A stretch of 64,000 nucleotides of DNA, from NCBI RefSeq assembly GCF_004115085.1, contig NZ_QXJP01000002.1:124001-188000 (forward strand), in the 5' to 3' direction. Under the pieces are notes generated by a model. That model made no database searches and was not told the origin of the DNA. It worked only from the letters and a program-made list of their open reading frames with translations. This DNA comes from Longirhabdus pacifica (lineage in GTDB: Bacteria; Bacillota; Bacilli; Paenibacillales; DSM-105158). A program made the translations under genes and the position numbers. The first letter of the stretch is position 1. The number at the start of each line of letters is the position of its first letter. This document shows positions 23,926 through 33,580 of this stretch, in pieces.

Positions 23926-25224
23926 TTAATGAATAATCAGCAACCACATATATAGACCAAGTAAAGTGATAAAGAGCGTAGGAATAGTTAAAATTATTCC
24001 CGTTTTAAAGTAAGTACCCCAAGAAATTTTTACACCTTTTGAAGATAAAACGTGCAGCCATAATAAAGTAGCAAGGGAGCCAATCGGTGTAATTTTAGGG
24101 CCCAAGTCAGAACCAATGACATTGGCATAAACAAGTGCTTCCTTTATCACACCACTAGTGTTAGTATCTGCAATCGCAAGCGCATCAATCATGACGGTTG
24201 GCATATTGTTCATCAATGAAGATAAAATCGCGGCGATAAAGCCCATTCCTAAAGTAGCAGCAAACAAACCTTGATCTGCTACTCCCTGTATCACGTCTGT
24301 TAACACACTCGTTAAGCCTACGTTTCGCAAACTGTACACAACCACGTACATACCGATGGAAAAAAACACAATAGCCCATGGTGCTCCTTTTATTACTGCT
24401 TTTGTGTTCACTACAGCACTTCTTTTTGCCATAAAAAGAAAGAAAATAGCCACGATACCCGCGATAAGAGAAACAGGAACGCCAACAAATTCACTAGCAA
24501 AATATCCGATAAGTAATATACCGAGAACGATCCATGATAATCGAAACATCTTTTGATCCCGAATCGCTTCCGAGGGTTTCTTTAATTGAGATAGGTCGTA
24601 GTTTTTAGGAATTTGTTTTCGAAAATATAAAAATAAAACCAGTATGCTTGCACCTAAAGAGAAGAAGTTAGGAATAATCATTCTAGATGCAAACTCAACA
24701 AATCCAATACCAAAAAAATCAGCAGATACAATGTTGACCAAGTTACTTACAACGAGAGGCAATGAAGTTGTATCAGCAATAAAACCACTAGCAATAATAA
24801 ATGGAAACACCATTTTTTCACTAAAGTTTAAATTTCGTACCATGGCGAGAACAATGGGTGTAAGTATTAATGCTGCACCATCGTTAGCAAAAAAAGCCGC
24901 TACTATTGCTCCAAGCATACTGACGTAAACAAACATTTTCAAGCCGTTCCCTTTGGCTGCTCTTGCCATATGCAATGCAGACCATTCAAAAAAGCCTATT
25001 TCATCTAAAATAAGCGAAATTATAATGATTGCAATAAACGCTAACGTCGCGTTCCAAACAATCATCGTCACATCCAATACATCACTCATATCCACCACAC
25101 CGACAATAAGCGCTAACATAGCGCCACCACATGCAGACCAGCCAATCGACAGTCCTTTCGGCTGCCAAATAACAAAGGTGAGTGTGAGGATGAAGATAGC
25201 TGACGCTAATATTACTGATGTCAT
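23926..25224 (-). CDS. arsB: arsenite efflux membrane protein ArsB
   Basis: A 432-residue protein with about 12 membrane segments and the ArsB-type elements [13 protein letters not shown] and [12 protein letters not shown] in its two homologous halves. It extrudes arsenite or antimonite using the membrane potential. No arsA ATPase gene is present. It lies 15 bp after arsR and 31 bp before arsC and would be derepressed by arsenite through ArsR. Confidence 0.93.
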   Translation of the reverse strand: MTSVILASAIFILTLTFVIWQPKGLSIGWSACGGAMLALIVGVVDMSDVLDVTMIVWNATLAFIAIIIISLILDEIGFFEWSALHMARAAKGNGLKMFVYVSMLGAIVAAFFANDGAALILTPIVLAMVRNLNFSEKMVFPFIIASGFIADTTSLPLVVSNLVNIVSADFFGIGFVEFASRMIIPNFFSLGASILVLFLYFRKQIPKNYDLSQLKKPSEAIRDQKMFRLSWIVLGILLIGYFASEFVGVPVSLIAGIVAIFFLFMAKRSAVVNTKAVIKGAPWAIVFFSIGMYVVVYSLRNVGLTSVLTDVIQGVADQGLFAATLGMGFIAAILSSLMNNMPTVMIDALAIADTNTSGVIKEALVYANVIGSDLGPKITPIGSLATLLWLHVLSSKGVKISWGTYFKTGIILTIPTLFITLLGLYMWLLIIH

Positions 25225-25239
25225 TTATCATTCCTCCAT

Positions 25240-25587
25240 TTAGTCACAAGAAACTCGTAGCCCCTGTTCTTCTAATTCTTTTATGCGATAATCTTGATCT
25301 GGCACGTGCTGAAGTATATGTTGGACTAATGTGAAGTATGGGCTATTTGGGTTCAAAGCATAAATCATCCATTGTCCTTTTCTCGTTTCTTTCACAATAC
25401 CTGCATCTTTTAGTTTTCGCAGATGCTGGCTGATAGCTGGTTGACTTGCATGGAACACAGCAACAAACTCGCAAACACAATAATCATGCGATTCCAACAT
25501 TTTTACCATTGTCAATCTTGTTTGATCCCCTAAGAGTTTTAGTATACTCGCAGCGTTCTCCATTTCCATTGTCGTTTCTATCAACAT
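25240..25587 (-). CDS. arsR: ArsR/SmtB-family arsenic-responsive repressor
   Basis: A 115-residue winged-helix repressor. The metalloid-binding motif YCVCEF lies at residues ~36-41, and the recognition helix is ASQPAISQHLRKLKDAG. A strong AGGAGGTG precedes the ATG. It heads the ars operon and likely controls it through the AT-rich dyad at 25632-25667. Confidence 0.93.
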   Translation of the reverse strand: MLIETTMEMENAASILKLLGDQTRLTMVKMLESHDYCVCEFVAVFHASQPAISQHLRKLKDAGIVKETRKGQWMIYALNPNSPYFTLVQHILQHVPDQDYRIKELEEQGLRVSCD

Positions 25588-25930
25588 AAAACACCTCCTA
25601 CATGCACGTATTAGCCAATTTTCACATCAACATATAAGTATTAGATTATATAATAATTTACTTATATATAATATGCCAGTGTTTAGCGTATTGTCAATTC
25701 CACATTACGTTATGTTATGTTATGTCATCATCATAATCTATATATAACATCACTGACGTCTCGTACATTACTTAGATGTGATTTTCATGTATGACTTTAC
25801 TTTTACCATATATTTTTTAAACAAAATGCCCAAATCTAGACTACTGCCCAATCACTTATGATGCCGGAGCATACTATACTCTATAAATCAAGGTATTAAA
25901 GTCCAAATATAAGAAAGATGGTGTAGTATC
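25588..25930. promoter_or_regulatory. ars promoter/operator and intergenic region
   Basis: The inverted repeat ATATAAGTA (25632-25640) / TACTTATAT (25659-25667) flanks a minus-strand -10 TATAAT (25650-25645), a plausible ArsR operator. A short tandem of the 5-mer TATGT occurs at 25706-25725. Nothing coding was seen in the remainder up to the cupin gene. Confidence 0.5.
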
Positions 25931-26503
25931 ATGGCTAACAAAACCGTAGTAAATTCCCTTCCAGATATCCCTGAGTTGGGTAAAGGAACACCTAATTTTT
26001 GTAACTTTATAAAAGATAACGTCGTTTTTCAAAAAGCAAATGATCCCAATACAGCAATTTTTTCGATTGAAAACACGCAGCAACCATCCATGGTTGGTGG
26101 TGCTGTCGCGCTATTTCAACTGGGGGACGGTATTCGTGAACCACATTGGCATCCTAATGCGTGGCAACTCACTTATCTCTTGCAAGGAAAAGCAGAAACT
26201 TCCATATTAGACCCTACTACAAATCGAGTCGTTAAATGTATGCTAGATAAACCAGGCATGACCGCCTTTGTTAACATGGGGTGGTTGCACTGGACAAATG
26301 GCTTGGAAAAAGATACTCAATTGTTACTCTTCTTCAACAACACGTTCCAAACACAAAACGCTTCCACCTTATACCTCAACGTAGATGCTAGCGTCTGGAA
26401 CGAAAGCTTAGACTTTGATCCTAATGTCTATAACACACTAATACAACCACTTGTCAACTCGAAACAAATACCTGTCGTTATTGGTCCTCCTGTTCCTTGT
26501 TAA
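25931..26503 (+). CDS. single-domain cupin protein (germin/oxalate decarboxylase-like)
   Basis: A 190-residue protein with one cupin barrel. Motif 1 is GIREPHWHPNAWQLTYLLQG, giving two metal-ligating His (72 and 74). The usual Glu ligand position appears to be Gln. Motif 2 contains GWLHWTNG with the last His (~117). The N-terminus contains KGTPNF, and the C-terminus is Pro-rich and ends in Cys. Metal binding is likely, but the substrate is unknown; similar proteins include bicupin oxalate decarboxylase halves and spore-associated cupins. The Shine-Dalgarno sequence is weak, and it appears monocistronic. Confidence 0.7.
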   Translation: MANKTVVNSLPDIPELGKGTPNFCNFIKDNVVFQKANDPNTAIFSIENTQQPSMVGGAVALFQLGDGIREPHWHPNAWQLTYLLQGKAETSILDPTTNRVVKCMLDKPGMTAFVNMGWLHWTNGLEKDTQLLLFFNNTFQTQNASTLYLNVDASVWNESLDFDPNVYNTLIQPLVNSKQIPVVIGPPVPC

Positions 26504-26577
26504 GGGTACATGAACCTTTTCTGATCCCTATATACCGAGTCTCATGATTGCACAAGCATAAATGAGACCCTTTAATA

Positions 26578-26623
26578 AACAGACACTTAACATTTAACAT
26601 TGCTTAAATATTAACTGTCTGTT
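26578..26623. promoter_or_regulatory. long inverted repeat upstream of the marR gene
   Basis: AACAGACACTTAA (26578-26590) and TTAACTGTCTGTT (26611-26623) pair at 12 of 13 positions, 43 bp before the marR start. It could be the MarR operator or a terminator for the cupin transcript; another, weaker hairpin (GTCTCAT / ATGAGAC, 26539-26568) lies just before it. Confidence 0.45.
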
Positions 26624-26665
26624 ATTATTGTTTTATAGGTTATATTTGGAAGGAAGGAAATAACG

Positions 26666-27133
26666 TTGAATAATCGTGATCACTTGCTAAGTCAAATGAT
26701 ACAATTGGATAACCGACTAAGAGATTTATTTACGAGAAATTTCGAACATGTATTACAAGATTACGCGGAAATGACTTCTAGAGAATCTATATTACTAGAT
26801 TTATTACACCGTCATAAAAAGATGACCATTAGTGAGATTGCAGAAAACTTCTCAATAACAGCAAGTGCAGCGAGTCAATTAGTAAAAAAAATGGAACAAT
26901 CTCATTACTTAAAAAGAGAAATTAATTTAAATAATCGTCGAGAAATTTTCGTTTCACTAGATCATAAAGGAATGAAGTTCAATCGCGATTTAGATGATTT
27001 TCACTTAAGCATATATAATAAATATTATGCTGTTCTATCTGAAAAGGATATAGAATTACTCATAAGCTTGAATAAAAAAATACTAGAGTATGGTTTGAAA
27101 ATACAACAAACAGAGAATACAGATGAGGCGTAA
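26666..27133 (+). CDS. MarR-family transcriptional regulator
   Basis: A 155-residue winged-helix regulator with the recognition region MTISEIAENFSITASAASQL and wing INLNNRREIFVSL. The start is a TTG at 26666 preceded by a duplicated GGAAGGAAGG. It precedes an MFS transporter gene by 207 bp in the same direction and probably controls it and itself, as is common for MarR-efflux pairs. The ligand is unknown. Confidence 0.88.
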   Translation: MNNRDHLLSQMIQLDNRLRDLFTRNFEHVLQDYAEMTSRESILLDLLHRHKKMTISEIAENFSITASAASQLVKKMEQSHYLKREINLNNRREIFVSLDHKGMKFNRDLDDFHLSIYNKYYAVLSEKDIELLISLNKKILEYGLKIQQTENTDEA

Positions 27134-27340
27134 TACAACAAAGGAATCATATTATTCATTTTGAATTAGAAATGTTTAAGCATCTAAAGCATCTATTTAC
27201 AACATTTCTTTTATTTTATTTAATACTTAAGTAAAATTAAATATTAAATATAATATAAATTTTATGTGATTTAAATCTTTATATACATTTGGCTTTTACC
27301 AGTTTGATATCATTTTATCTATACATAGGAGAGGATACGT

Positions 27341-28558
27341 ATGCAGCAGCTGATGAAAAACAGAGTGTTTATCATTTTAATGGCATCGGATGTATTACAG
27401 AATATAGGCATCTGGATTAGAAATATGGCACTACTTTATTTTGTTTTAGAAAAAACAAATGCCGATCCTGTTGCGAATTCATTGTTACTCGTCATGGAAT
27501 ACGCACCCATTTTTATTTTTTCCATTATAGGTGGTGCACTTGCAGATCGATGGCGCCCAAAACGTACGATGATATGGGGGGATATTTTAAGTTTTCTATC
27601 TATTTTAGTTATTATATTTATTTTAGAGATGAATATATGGCAAGCCGTTTTTGCAGCCACGTTCATATCAGCAATTGTATCCCAATTTTCTCAACCTTCT
27701 TCATTAAAGTTAATTAAAGATCATGTTCCTGAAGAACATACGCAAGCAGCGGTTGCTATTAGTCAAATGAACATGTCACTATTTTTCATTCTTGGCCCTA
27801 TTGTTGGAACATTATTTTATCAGACATTTGGATTAATGTTTTCACTTCAAATTTTATTAGTTATTTTTGCTTTGTCTGCTATCACTTTAACTTTCTTACC
27901 AAAGTCTAAACCTATACAGCATAAGGTTTCTCAACCTATATGGGGAGACTTGAAAGATGGATTTAAATATATTCAACAGCACCGACATTTGAAAACACTA
28001 ATGTTAATGTACTCTATCTTAGCTATTGGTGCAGGACTAACCACTCCTCTCGAAGTATTTATCATCATCGATCGATTATCTTTACCAAAGGAAAACTTGC
28101 AGTGGTTTGCGGCTATCGGAGGTTTTGGTATGCTAGTTGGGGGGATTTATGCAGCCATAAAACCAGTACGTAAAGAAAAGTTTCATCGCTTCATTTTTGC
28201 AAGTTTTTTTATTCTATGTATTGGAACGATCATTGAAGTATTATCTATTTGGCCATTATTAACTGGAAGTATGCGTTGGTTAACATCTTTTTTCTTAGCC
28301 GTCGCTAGTACCATCATTGCTACCTTATTTATCACCAGCATTGATCAATCTTATGTTGGACGTGTTAACGGAATTATCACACCTCTTTATAGCGGTTTTT
28401 TATTGTTAGGAACTTCGTTAGCAGGTATTTACATGAAATCTACTTCTTTAATTGTTGTATTTATCACCGCAGCTATTTTCTTTTTGATTGCATCTGTTGT
28501 TAGTCTAAGGTTGAGTTTTCCTGAAAAGAGTAATAAAAGCATGAGATCGGAAGCTTGA
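27341..28558 (+). CDS. MFS transporter, drug-efflux type
   Basis: A 405-residue major facilitator with 12 predicted helices and the motif GGALADRWRPKR between helices 2 and 3. The overall pattern is that of the macrolide/multidrug MefA-like MFS group. The ATG follows GGAGAGG. It sits behind a marR gene and ends at a stem-loop shared with the convergent gene. The substrate cannot be predicted. Confidence 0.82.
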   Translation: MQQLMKNRVFIILMASDVLQNIGIWIRNMALLYFVLEKTNADPVANSLLLVMEYAPIFIFSIIGGALADRWRPKRTMIWGDILSFLSILVIIFILEMNIWQAVFAATFISAIVSQFSQPSSLKLIKDHVPEEHTQAAVAISQMNMSLFFILGPIVGTLFYQTFGLMFSLQILLVIFALSAITLTFLPKSKPIQHKVSQPIWGDLKDGFKYIQQHRHLKTLMLMYSILAIGAGLTTPLEVFIIIDRLSLPKENLQWFAAIGGFGMLVGGIYAAIKPVRKEKFHRFIFASFFILCIGTIIEVLSIWPLLTGSMRWLTSFFLAVASTIIATLFITSIDQSYVGRVNGIITPLYSGFLLLGTSLAGIYMKSTSLIVVFITAAIFFLIASVVSLRLSFPEKSNKSMRSEA

Positions 28559-28573
28559 ATAGACAATATAACG

Positions 28574-28613
28574 ATAACCCTGTAGCCCATTTTTTTGGAA
28601 GTTACAGGGTTAT
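28574..28613. terminator. hairpin between convergent genes
   Basis: Perfect 11-bp inverted repeat ATAACCCTGTA / TACAGGGTTAT with an 18-base loop, between the MFS gene and the convergent Cys-rich gene. There is no T run on either side, so intrinsic termination would be modest. Confidence 0.5.
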
Positions 28614-28623
28614 ATACTGCATG

Positions 28624-29070
28624 CTATCTTTTTCTTTTTAACTTCATTCTTGCTCTACGTTCCATCTTTCTTAAGACGGAGAATGGGATTCTCTTATTAA
28701 CAACTCTCCCATTTTCATCGAAAGTCTGAACAAGAAAGCTGTTTTTATTTTTGTTTTTAAGATTTGTAAATTTAAATGTTTTGATTGATATTTTATTTTT
28801 TTTCGGAACACTAATGATTGACATCTGAACATTTTTACTTGGTGTATATCTCAAACCACCTTCAGGCCTGACACTTATATCTGCATTTGTAACATAAGAA
28901 AATCCTACACATGCATTTTCAAGTATAGCAACAATTTGACAAAATGTGCAGTTACCACCACATGGACGGCCAGTTATGGGATTACAATTATCGCCACAAG
29001 GGTCATCGGTTACAGAAACCTGTTTTAACGTGATCGTTCTCTTACATATCTCAATACCTCTTCTTCCCAT
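28624..29070 (-). CDS. Cys-rich, Lys-rich protein of unknown function
   Basis: A 148-residue protein with AGGAGGTG before the ATG at 29070. The N-terminal third holds seven cysteines in the cluster CGDNCNPITGRPCGGNCTFC, after an earlier Cys and before a later one, suggesting a metal site or disulfide-rich cap. The rest is a beta-rich, Lys/Asn-rich stretch ending in a strongly basic tail (RRARMKLKRKR). There is no signal peptide or membrane segment. I do not recognise the family. A spore-surface protein is one possibility given the Cys-rich basic composition, but nothing decides this. Confidence 0.5.
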   Translation of the reverse strand: MGRRGIEICKRTITLKQVSVTDDPCGDNCNPITGRPCGGNCTFCQIVAILENACVGFSYVTNADISVRPEGGLRYTPSKNVQMSIISVPKKNKISIKTFKFTNLKNKNKNSFLVQTFDENGRVVNKRIPFSVLRKMERRARMKLKRKR

Positions 29071-29339
29071 CAATACACCTCCTGTTATGTTATATGAAAG
29101 ATTACATTATTTTTCCTGTGCAAATGCCATAGATAATCTTATAATCGAAATTTTTTTATATTAGCAATAAATCTCATTAGTCGAACAGCCTTCCACTTTC
29201 TATGAATAGAGCAAAATAACAGTTGTCATACATGCAGCTTTGCAGACATAGTTTTATGTATATAAGCCAAAGAAAAACTAGTTTTCCGCCTCAGGAGAGC
29301 AATGTTTTTTTGTAAGCGCTTAACAAAGGAGGGTTACGT

Positions 29340-30548
29340 TTGTTTATTCTTTTTAAGAAGAAATTTTTTTGGGTTGGACTTATTTTTTTAGTTGCTGCTT
29401 TGTTTGTATTTTCCGTTGGAGAGTTAGGTTCTACTGTCAATCCAAAACCGAAAGACGTTCCTGTTGCAATTGTCAATCTGGATCAAAGTGTAGAAACACA
29501 ACTAGGGCCAGTACATATGGGAGAGATGATTACACAAGGTTTGACACAAGAAATGCTACCTAATGGAATGTCGTCCCCTTACACATGGACGGTGTTAGAC
29601 AGTGAAGCGGAAGCATTAGAAGCAATGGATAACAAAGAATATTACGCTGCCATTATTTTACCTAACTCACTGAGCGCCACATTGCTTACGATGCAAACAG
29701 AACAGCCGCAACAAGCACAGGCTACTTTTTACATTAACGAAGGGTTGAATACAACGGCTGCTACCGTAAACGAAACCATTTTTTCACAACTATTTGAAGG
29801 TGTGAATATGAACATTCGAGGCACGACGCTACAAGGATTTCAGCAGTTTGGCTTAGAATCTGTATCTTTTGCACATGTAGAAGCACTGGCTGAGCCAATT
29901 ATATGGAATGTAGAGAAGGTAGCACCTGTAGGCAGTAACAGTGCTAAAGGACACGCACCAATTGCACTTACGTATTTAGCATGGCTTGGTGCATTATCGA
30001 TTGGCACTATGTTTTACTTTCTTTATAGATCTAAAGATGGGATAGTACAGCGATCTAATCTTAGCGGACTTAAAGTGAATGTAAGTGAATGGTTAGGCGG
30101 TCTGTTAGCTTCTATTTTGACTGGCTTTACTATTCTTCTATTTACAGAAGGTATGCTAGGATTGGCCGTAACAAGCACCTGGGAAACGGGTCTTTTATTG
30201 AGCATGATTGTATTCTTCTACTATCTCCTTCACACGACGATGATCAAATATTTAGGATGGAGCGCCATTGCTTTAAACTTACTGCTCTTCTTAGCTGCTA
30301 TCCCGATCTTGCAATTACCACCTGAATTTTTACCAGAATTATCTCAAACTTTCTTGTATTCTTGGATCCCACTTCGCTTCGGTATGGAAGCACTAATAGA
30401 AACTTTTTATTTTGAACAAGGATTTGCCTTCGGCACACCAATGATCATTCTATCTTGTATTGGATTAGGTAGTTTATTGCTTATGGCTTCATCTTCCTAC
30501 ATCTTACCACGCAACAAAAAAGAAACGATGTACAACGAAAAAGCCTAA
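29340..30548 (+). CDS. YhgE/Pip-like ABC-2-type membrane protein
   Basis: A 402-residue membrane protein. It has an N-terminal membrane helix (residues ~9-30), then an extracytoplasmic domain with VPVAIVNLDQSVETQLG and NKEYYAAIILP typical of the YhgE/ABC-2_3 group. Five or six C-terminal helices follow (residues ~205-390). The start is a TTG at 29340, six bases after AAAGGAGGG. It is much shorter than full YhgE/Pip proteins, lacking the long coiled middle part. It is monocistronic, with a strong terminator. No ATPase gene lies next to it. A role in export or cell-envelope function is inferred. Confidence 0.7.
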   Translation: MFILFKKKFFWVGLIFLVAALFVFSVGELGSTVNPKPKDVPVAIVNLDQSVETQLGPVHMGEMITQGLTQEMLPNGMSSPYTWTVLDSEAEALEAMDNKEYYAAIILPNSLSATLLTMQTEQPQQAQATFYINEGLNTTAATVNETIFSQLFEGVNMNIRGTTLQGFQQFGLESVSFAHVEALAEPIIWNVEKVAPVGSNSAKGHAPIALTYLAWLGALSIGTMFYFLYRSKDGIVQRSNLSGLKVNVSEWLGGLLASILTGFTILLFTEGMLGLAVTSTWETGLLLSMIVFFYYLLHTTMIKYLGWSAIALNLLLFLAAIPILQLPPEFLPELSQTFLYSWIPLRFGMEALIETFYFEQGFAFGTPMIILSCIGLGSLLLMASSSYILPRNKKETMYNEKA

Positions 30549-30613
30549 TTATGAAGTGAAAAATAAGGTGAAAGACAGCTCCATATTCTGTATTGAAGTT
30601 AAAATGAAAAGAA

Positions 30614-30650
30614 AAACGAGTACTGATATTTATTCAGCACTCGTTTTTTT
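30614..30650. terminator. bidirectional terminator
   Basis: AACGAGTACTGA / TCAGCACTCGTT stem followed by TTTTTTT on the plus strand and by TTTTTCTTTT on the minus strand. It serves both the YhgE-like gene and the met operon. Confidence 0.85.
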
Positions 30651-30740
30651 GATATTTTTTTTGATCGATAGCGTTAATGTTTTTAGTCATGACGTTTTTG
30701 TTTTAAACCATCAGGTCTATGTGTTGAGTCATAACGGTTA

Positions 30741-31583
30741 TTAAAAGACAGGTACAAACTTACCTTCACCGTTCTCTTCAAAGTATTTTTTCACTTCATC
30801 AGAGTTCAATGCTTCAGCTAATTTTTTGATTGCTTCATTCTCTTTGTTATCTTCTCTCGTTACTAATATGTTAACGTATGGTGAATTTGCATCTTCTTCA
30901 AAAAACAATGCATCTTCCATCGGTGCCAAATCAATTTCAACCACAAAGTTTGTATTGATGATAGCCAAATCTACCTCAGCCAACGTTCTTGGTAACATCG
31001 CAGCTTCTAATTCTTTTATATCATAATTTTTTTCATTCGTTTCAATATCTTTCAGTGTTGCACTTACTCCAGCATCTTCAGCTAATGTGATCAAACCATT
31101 TTTCTCTAACAATGCTAATGCACGACCTTGATTCGTCAAATCGTTCGGAATAGCAATCGTTGCCCCTTCTTCTAATTCATCGATGGATTCAATGTTATTA
31201 GAGTAAGCACCAAGTGGTTCAATATGCACCCCTGCAACTTCAACTAACGTCTCACTATGATCTTCATTGAACTGTGCTAAGTATGGACGATGTTGAAAGA
31301 AGTTTGCATCTAGCTGTTGTTCTACTAATTGAGTGTTAGGCAATACGTAGTCGTTGAATTGTTTAATATCCAACTCAACACCTTGCTCTGCTAATATCGG
31401 TTTTACTACTTCTAAAATTTCTGCATGTGGTACAGGTGTCGCACCAACTACTAACGTGACTACTTCTTCCTCATTACTACCTGCATTATTTGATGCAGTG
31501 CCCTCTTCGTTGTCCTCTTGTCCACAAGCCGCTAAACTAAAGGCGAAAACCACCGCAAGTAAAGTTAATACATATTTTTTCAT
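30741..31583 (-). CDS. metQ: methionine ABC transporter substrate-binding lipoprotein MetQ
   Basis: A 280-residue lipoprotein with a signal peptide and lipobox FSLAAC (Cys ~21), then an acidic linker and the NlpA/MetQ fold (VVGATPVPHAEILE, FFQHRPYLAQFNEDH, IPNDLTNQGRALALL). The ATG at 31583 follows GGGGAGAGAG. The frame stays open upstream to 31889, but that part lies inside metI. It binds methionine outside the cell for the MetNI importer. Confidence 0.95.
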   Translation of the reverse strand: MKKYVLTLLAVVFAFSLAACGQEDNEEGTASNNAGSNEEEVVTLVVGATPVPHAEILEVVKPILAEQGVELDIKQFNDYVLPNTQLVEQQLDANFFQHRPYLAQFNEDHSETLVEVAGVHIEPLGAYSNNIESIDELEEGATIAIPNDLTNQGRALALLEKNGLITLAEDAGVSATLKDIETNEKNYDIKELEAAMLPRTLAEVDLAIINTNFVVEIDLAPMEDALFFEEDANSPYVNILVTREDNKENEAIKKLAEALNSDEVKKYFEENGEGKFVPVF

Positions 31584-31636
31584 TTTTCTCTCTCCCCTTT
31601 TTCTTTGTATGAAAATGTCTTGTTTATATAAAAATC

Positions 31637-32308
31637 CTATTTGCGAGTAAATCGTAAAACTAATCGATCCCCTAACATTTGTAGGATTTGAACAAGTACG
31701 ATAATAATAAATACCGTGATTAGCATGACTTCTGTATCGAAACGCTGATAACCATAACGAATGGCTAAATCGCCTAATCCGCCTCCACCAATAATACCTG
31801 ACATAGCGGTGTACGAAACTAACGTAACCACTGTAATTGTAATACCAGCAATTAATCCAGGTCTGGACTCTGGCAACAACACTCGCCATATAATCTGATT
31901 TGGTGAAGCTCCCATCGCTTGAGCTGCTTCAATGACACCTTTATCTACTTCTCGTAAAGAGGTTTCCACTAATCGAGCAAAGAAAGGTGCTGCCGCAATG
32001 ACAAGCGGTGGAATTGTACCTCTCACCCCAATGGAAGTGCCGACTATAAACCTAGTGACCTCTATAAGCATAATCATTAAAATAACGAACGGTATGGAAC
32101 GAAAAATATTAATGACAGTAGATAAAATGGTGTACATCAATTTATTAGATAGTAATTGCCCTTCTGAACATAAAAACACAATGATGCCCAGCGGCAAACC
32201 AATCACAATCGTAAAAAGTGTCGATAGGCCTAACATGACTAAGGTGTCTTTTGTCGCCTGTATGATTTCAGGATCAATAAAAAGCTGTATCATTCGCATC
32301 CAATCCAT
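31637..32308 (-). CDS. metI: methionine ABC transporter permease MetI
   Basis: A 223-residue permease with five predicted membrane segments and the cytoplasmic coupling motif EAAQAMGASPNQIIWRVLLP. A GGAGGTG sits just upstream of the ATG, which directly abuts the metN stop. It forms the membrane channel of the MetNIQ importer. Confidence 0.95.
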   Translation of the reverse strand: MDWMRMIQLFIDPEIIQATKDTLVMLGLSTLFTIVIGLPLGIIVFLCSEGQLLSNKLMYTILSTVINIFRSIPFVILMIMLIEVTRFIVGTSIGVRGTIPPLVIAAAPFFARLVETSLREVDKGVIEAAQAMGASPNQIIWRVLLPESRPGLIAGITITVVTLVSYTAMSGIIGGGGLGDLAIRYGYQRFDTEVMLITVFIIIVLVQILQMLGDRLVLRFTRK

Positions 32309-33310
32309 TTACAGCACCTCCAATTGTACGTGGTGATCTTGCAGTGATTGAATGGTTCGTTCAAATGAAGCTTGGTCACCAAAAATTTCTACGATCAACT
32401 GCCCATACGGCGTTTCTTTTAATCGAGATATAGATCCCTGTAAAATACTAAGCGATACGCCCGTTTCTTTGATGACATCAAAAAGAATCGGTTCGTATGT
32501 TTGTTCGCCTCTAAAAGAGATTTTTAATAATTTGCGATCAGCCTGTTGCAGTATGGTGTTCATTTTGTCATCCCCTGTTGTTTCGGCAATCAGCTTTTTC
32601 GTGATCTCATGCTTTGGCTGCAACATAATATCAATCACTTTTTCCTCTTCTACCACTTTTCCCATGTCCATAACTGCAACTCTATCGCATATCGCTTGTA
32701 CCACTTGCATCTCATGCGTGATAATGACGATCGTAAGTTTTAACTTTCGTTGTATATCTAACAAAAGCTCCAATATGGACTGTGTCGTCTGAGGATCTAA
32801 TGCAGATGTGGCTTCATCACATAATAATACATCTGGCTGGTTTGCTAATGCTCGTGCGATGCCCACCCGCTGCTTTTGCCCACCAGACAATTGAGAAGGA
32901 TACTTATTACGATGATCTTCTAATCCCACTAGTTGCAACAATTCATCTACTCTATTTTGTATCATCTTCTTAGGAACTTTATTTAATCGTAACGGAAAAG
33001 CAACGTTCTCAAAAATAGTTTTAGAAGAAAGTAGGTTAAAATGCTGAAAGATCATCCCAATCTTTTTTCTTTCTGACTGTAGCTTTGCTGAAGGTAATGC
33101 GGTTAAATCTACCCCTCCAATTTCCACTTGCCCTGTGGAAGGTTTTTCTAACAAATTCATACACCGTACCAACGTACTTTTTCCTGCGCCTGAATAGCCG
33201 ATAATACCGAAAATTTCACCTTTCTTTATACATAAATTAATTTCAGACAACGCATTTACTTTTTTCTTCACAACAATGTATTCTTTAGATACATTTGTAA
33301 GATTAATCAT
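32309..33310 (-). CDS. metN: methionine ABC transporter ATPase MetN
   Basis: A 333-residue ABC ATPase with Walker A GYSGAGKST, signature LSGGQKQRVGIARAL and Walker B VLLCDEATSALDP. A C-terminal NIL domain (~residues 255-333) senses intracellular methionine in this family. The ATG follows GAGGTG. It is the first gene of metNIQ, 48 bp after the leader terminator. Confidence 0.96.
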   Translation of the reverse strand: MINLTNVSKEYIVVKKKVNALSEINLCIKKGEIFGIIGYSGAGKSTLVRCMNLLEKPSTGQVEIGGVDLTALPSAKLQSERKKIGMIFQHFNLLSSKTIFENVAFPLRLNKVPKKMIQNRVDELLQLVGLEDHRNKYPSQLSGGQKQRVGIARALANQPDVLLCDEATSALDPQTTQSILELLLDIQRKLKLTIVIITHEMQVVQAICDRVAVMDMGKVVEEEKVIDIMLQPKHEITKKLIAETTGDDKMNTILQQADRKLLKISFRGEQTYEPILFDVIKETGVSLSILQGSISRLKETPYGQLIVEIFGDQASFERTIQSLQDHHVQLEVL

Positions 33311-33360
33311 GCTGACACCTCAAAACATTGTACTTTTTTTCAATAAAATTCATGAAATAT

Positions 33361-33390
33361 AAAAAAACCCATTTCAAATGAAATAGGTTT
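33361..33390 (-). terminator. riboswitch-controlled terminator of metNIQ
   Basis: Minus-strand hairpin AAACCTATTTCATTTGAAATGGGTTT running into a T run, directly downstream of the SAM aptamer. Confidence 0.85.
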
Positions 33391-33410
33391 AGTATATAAA
33401 CTCCGCCTAT

Positions 33411-33519
33411 CTCATCTTTCAAAGCAAACATCGCTCTGAAGGAATTGGCACCTTACATTCGCATCTGCGAATAGGTTGCCGGGTTTCATAGGGCCTGTCC
33501 CTCCACCACTCTGGATAAG
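33411..33519 (-). promoter_or_regulatory. SAM-I (S-box) riboswitch
   Basis: The minus-strand leader carries the S-box core: CTTATC opening P1, AGAGTGGTGGAGGGAC, GGCCC, ATGAAACCCGGCAACC, then GGTGCCAATTCC and a closing GATGAG that pairs with the 5' strand of P1. It lies upstream of metNIQ with a terminator between them, so high SAM should switch the importer off. Confidence 0.95.
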
Positions 33520-33580
33520 ATAATCACATGTATGCAATTTTTAATGAAATAACTATCAATCATTTTCATGAATGATTAGG

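Noticed and set aside
25706-25725. Tandem TATGT repeats as a regulatory or phase-variable tract
   Set aside because: Only three to four imperfect units, far from a start codon; likely chance in AT-rich DNA.
29311-29325. cre-like TGTAAGCGCTTAACA before the YhgE-like gene
   Set aside because: The 3' half lacks the conserved C at the required position, so it is not a convincing CcpA site.
30741-31889. Longer metQ reading frame with about 100 extra N-terminal residues
   Set aside because: The extra part lies inside metI, is rich in Arg/Tyr/Ser as expected for a shadow frame, and the true lipoprotein signal starts at 31583 after a good Shine-Dalgarno sequence.
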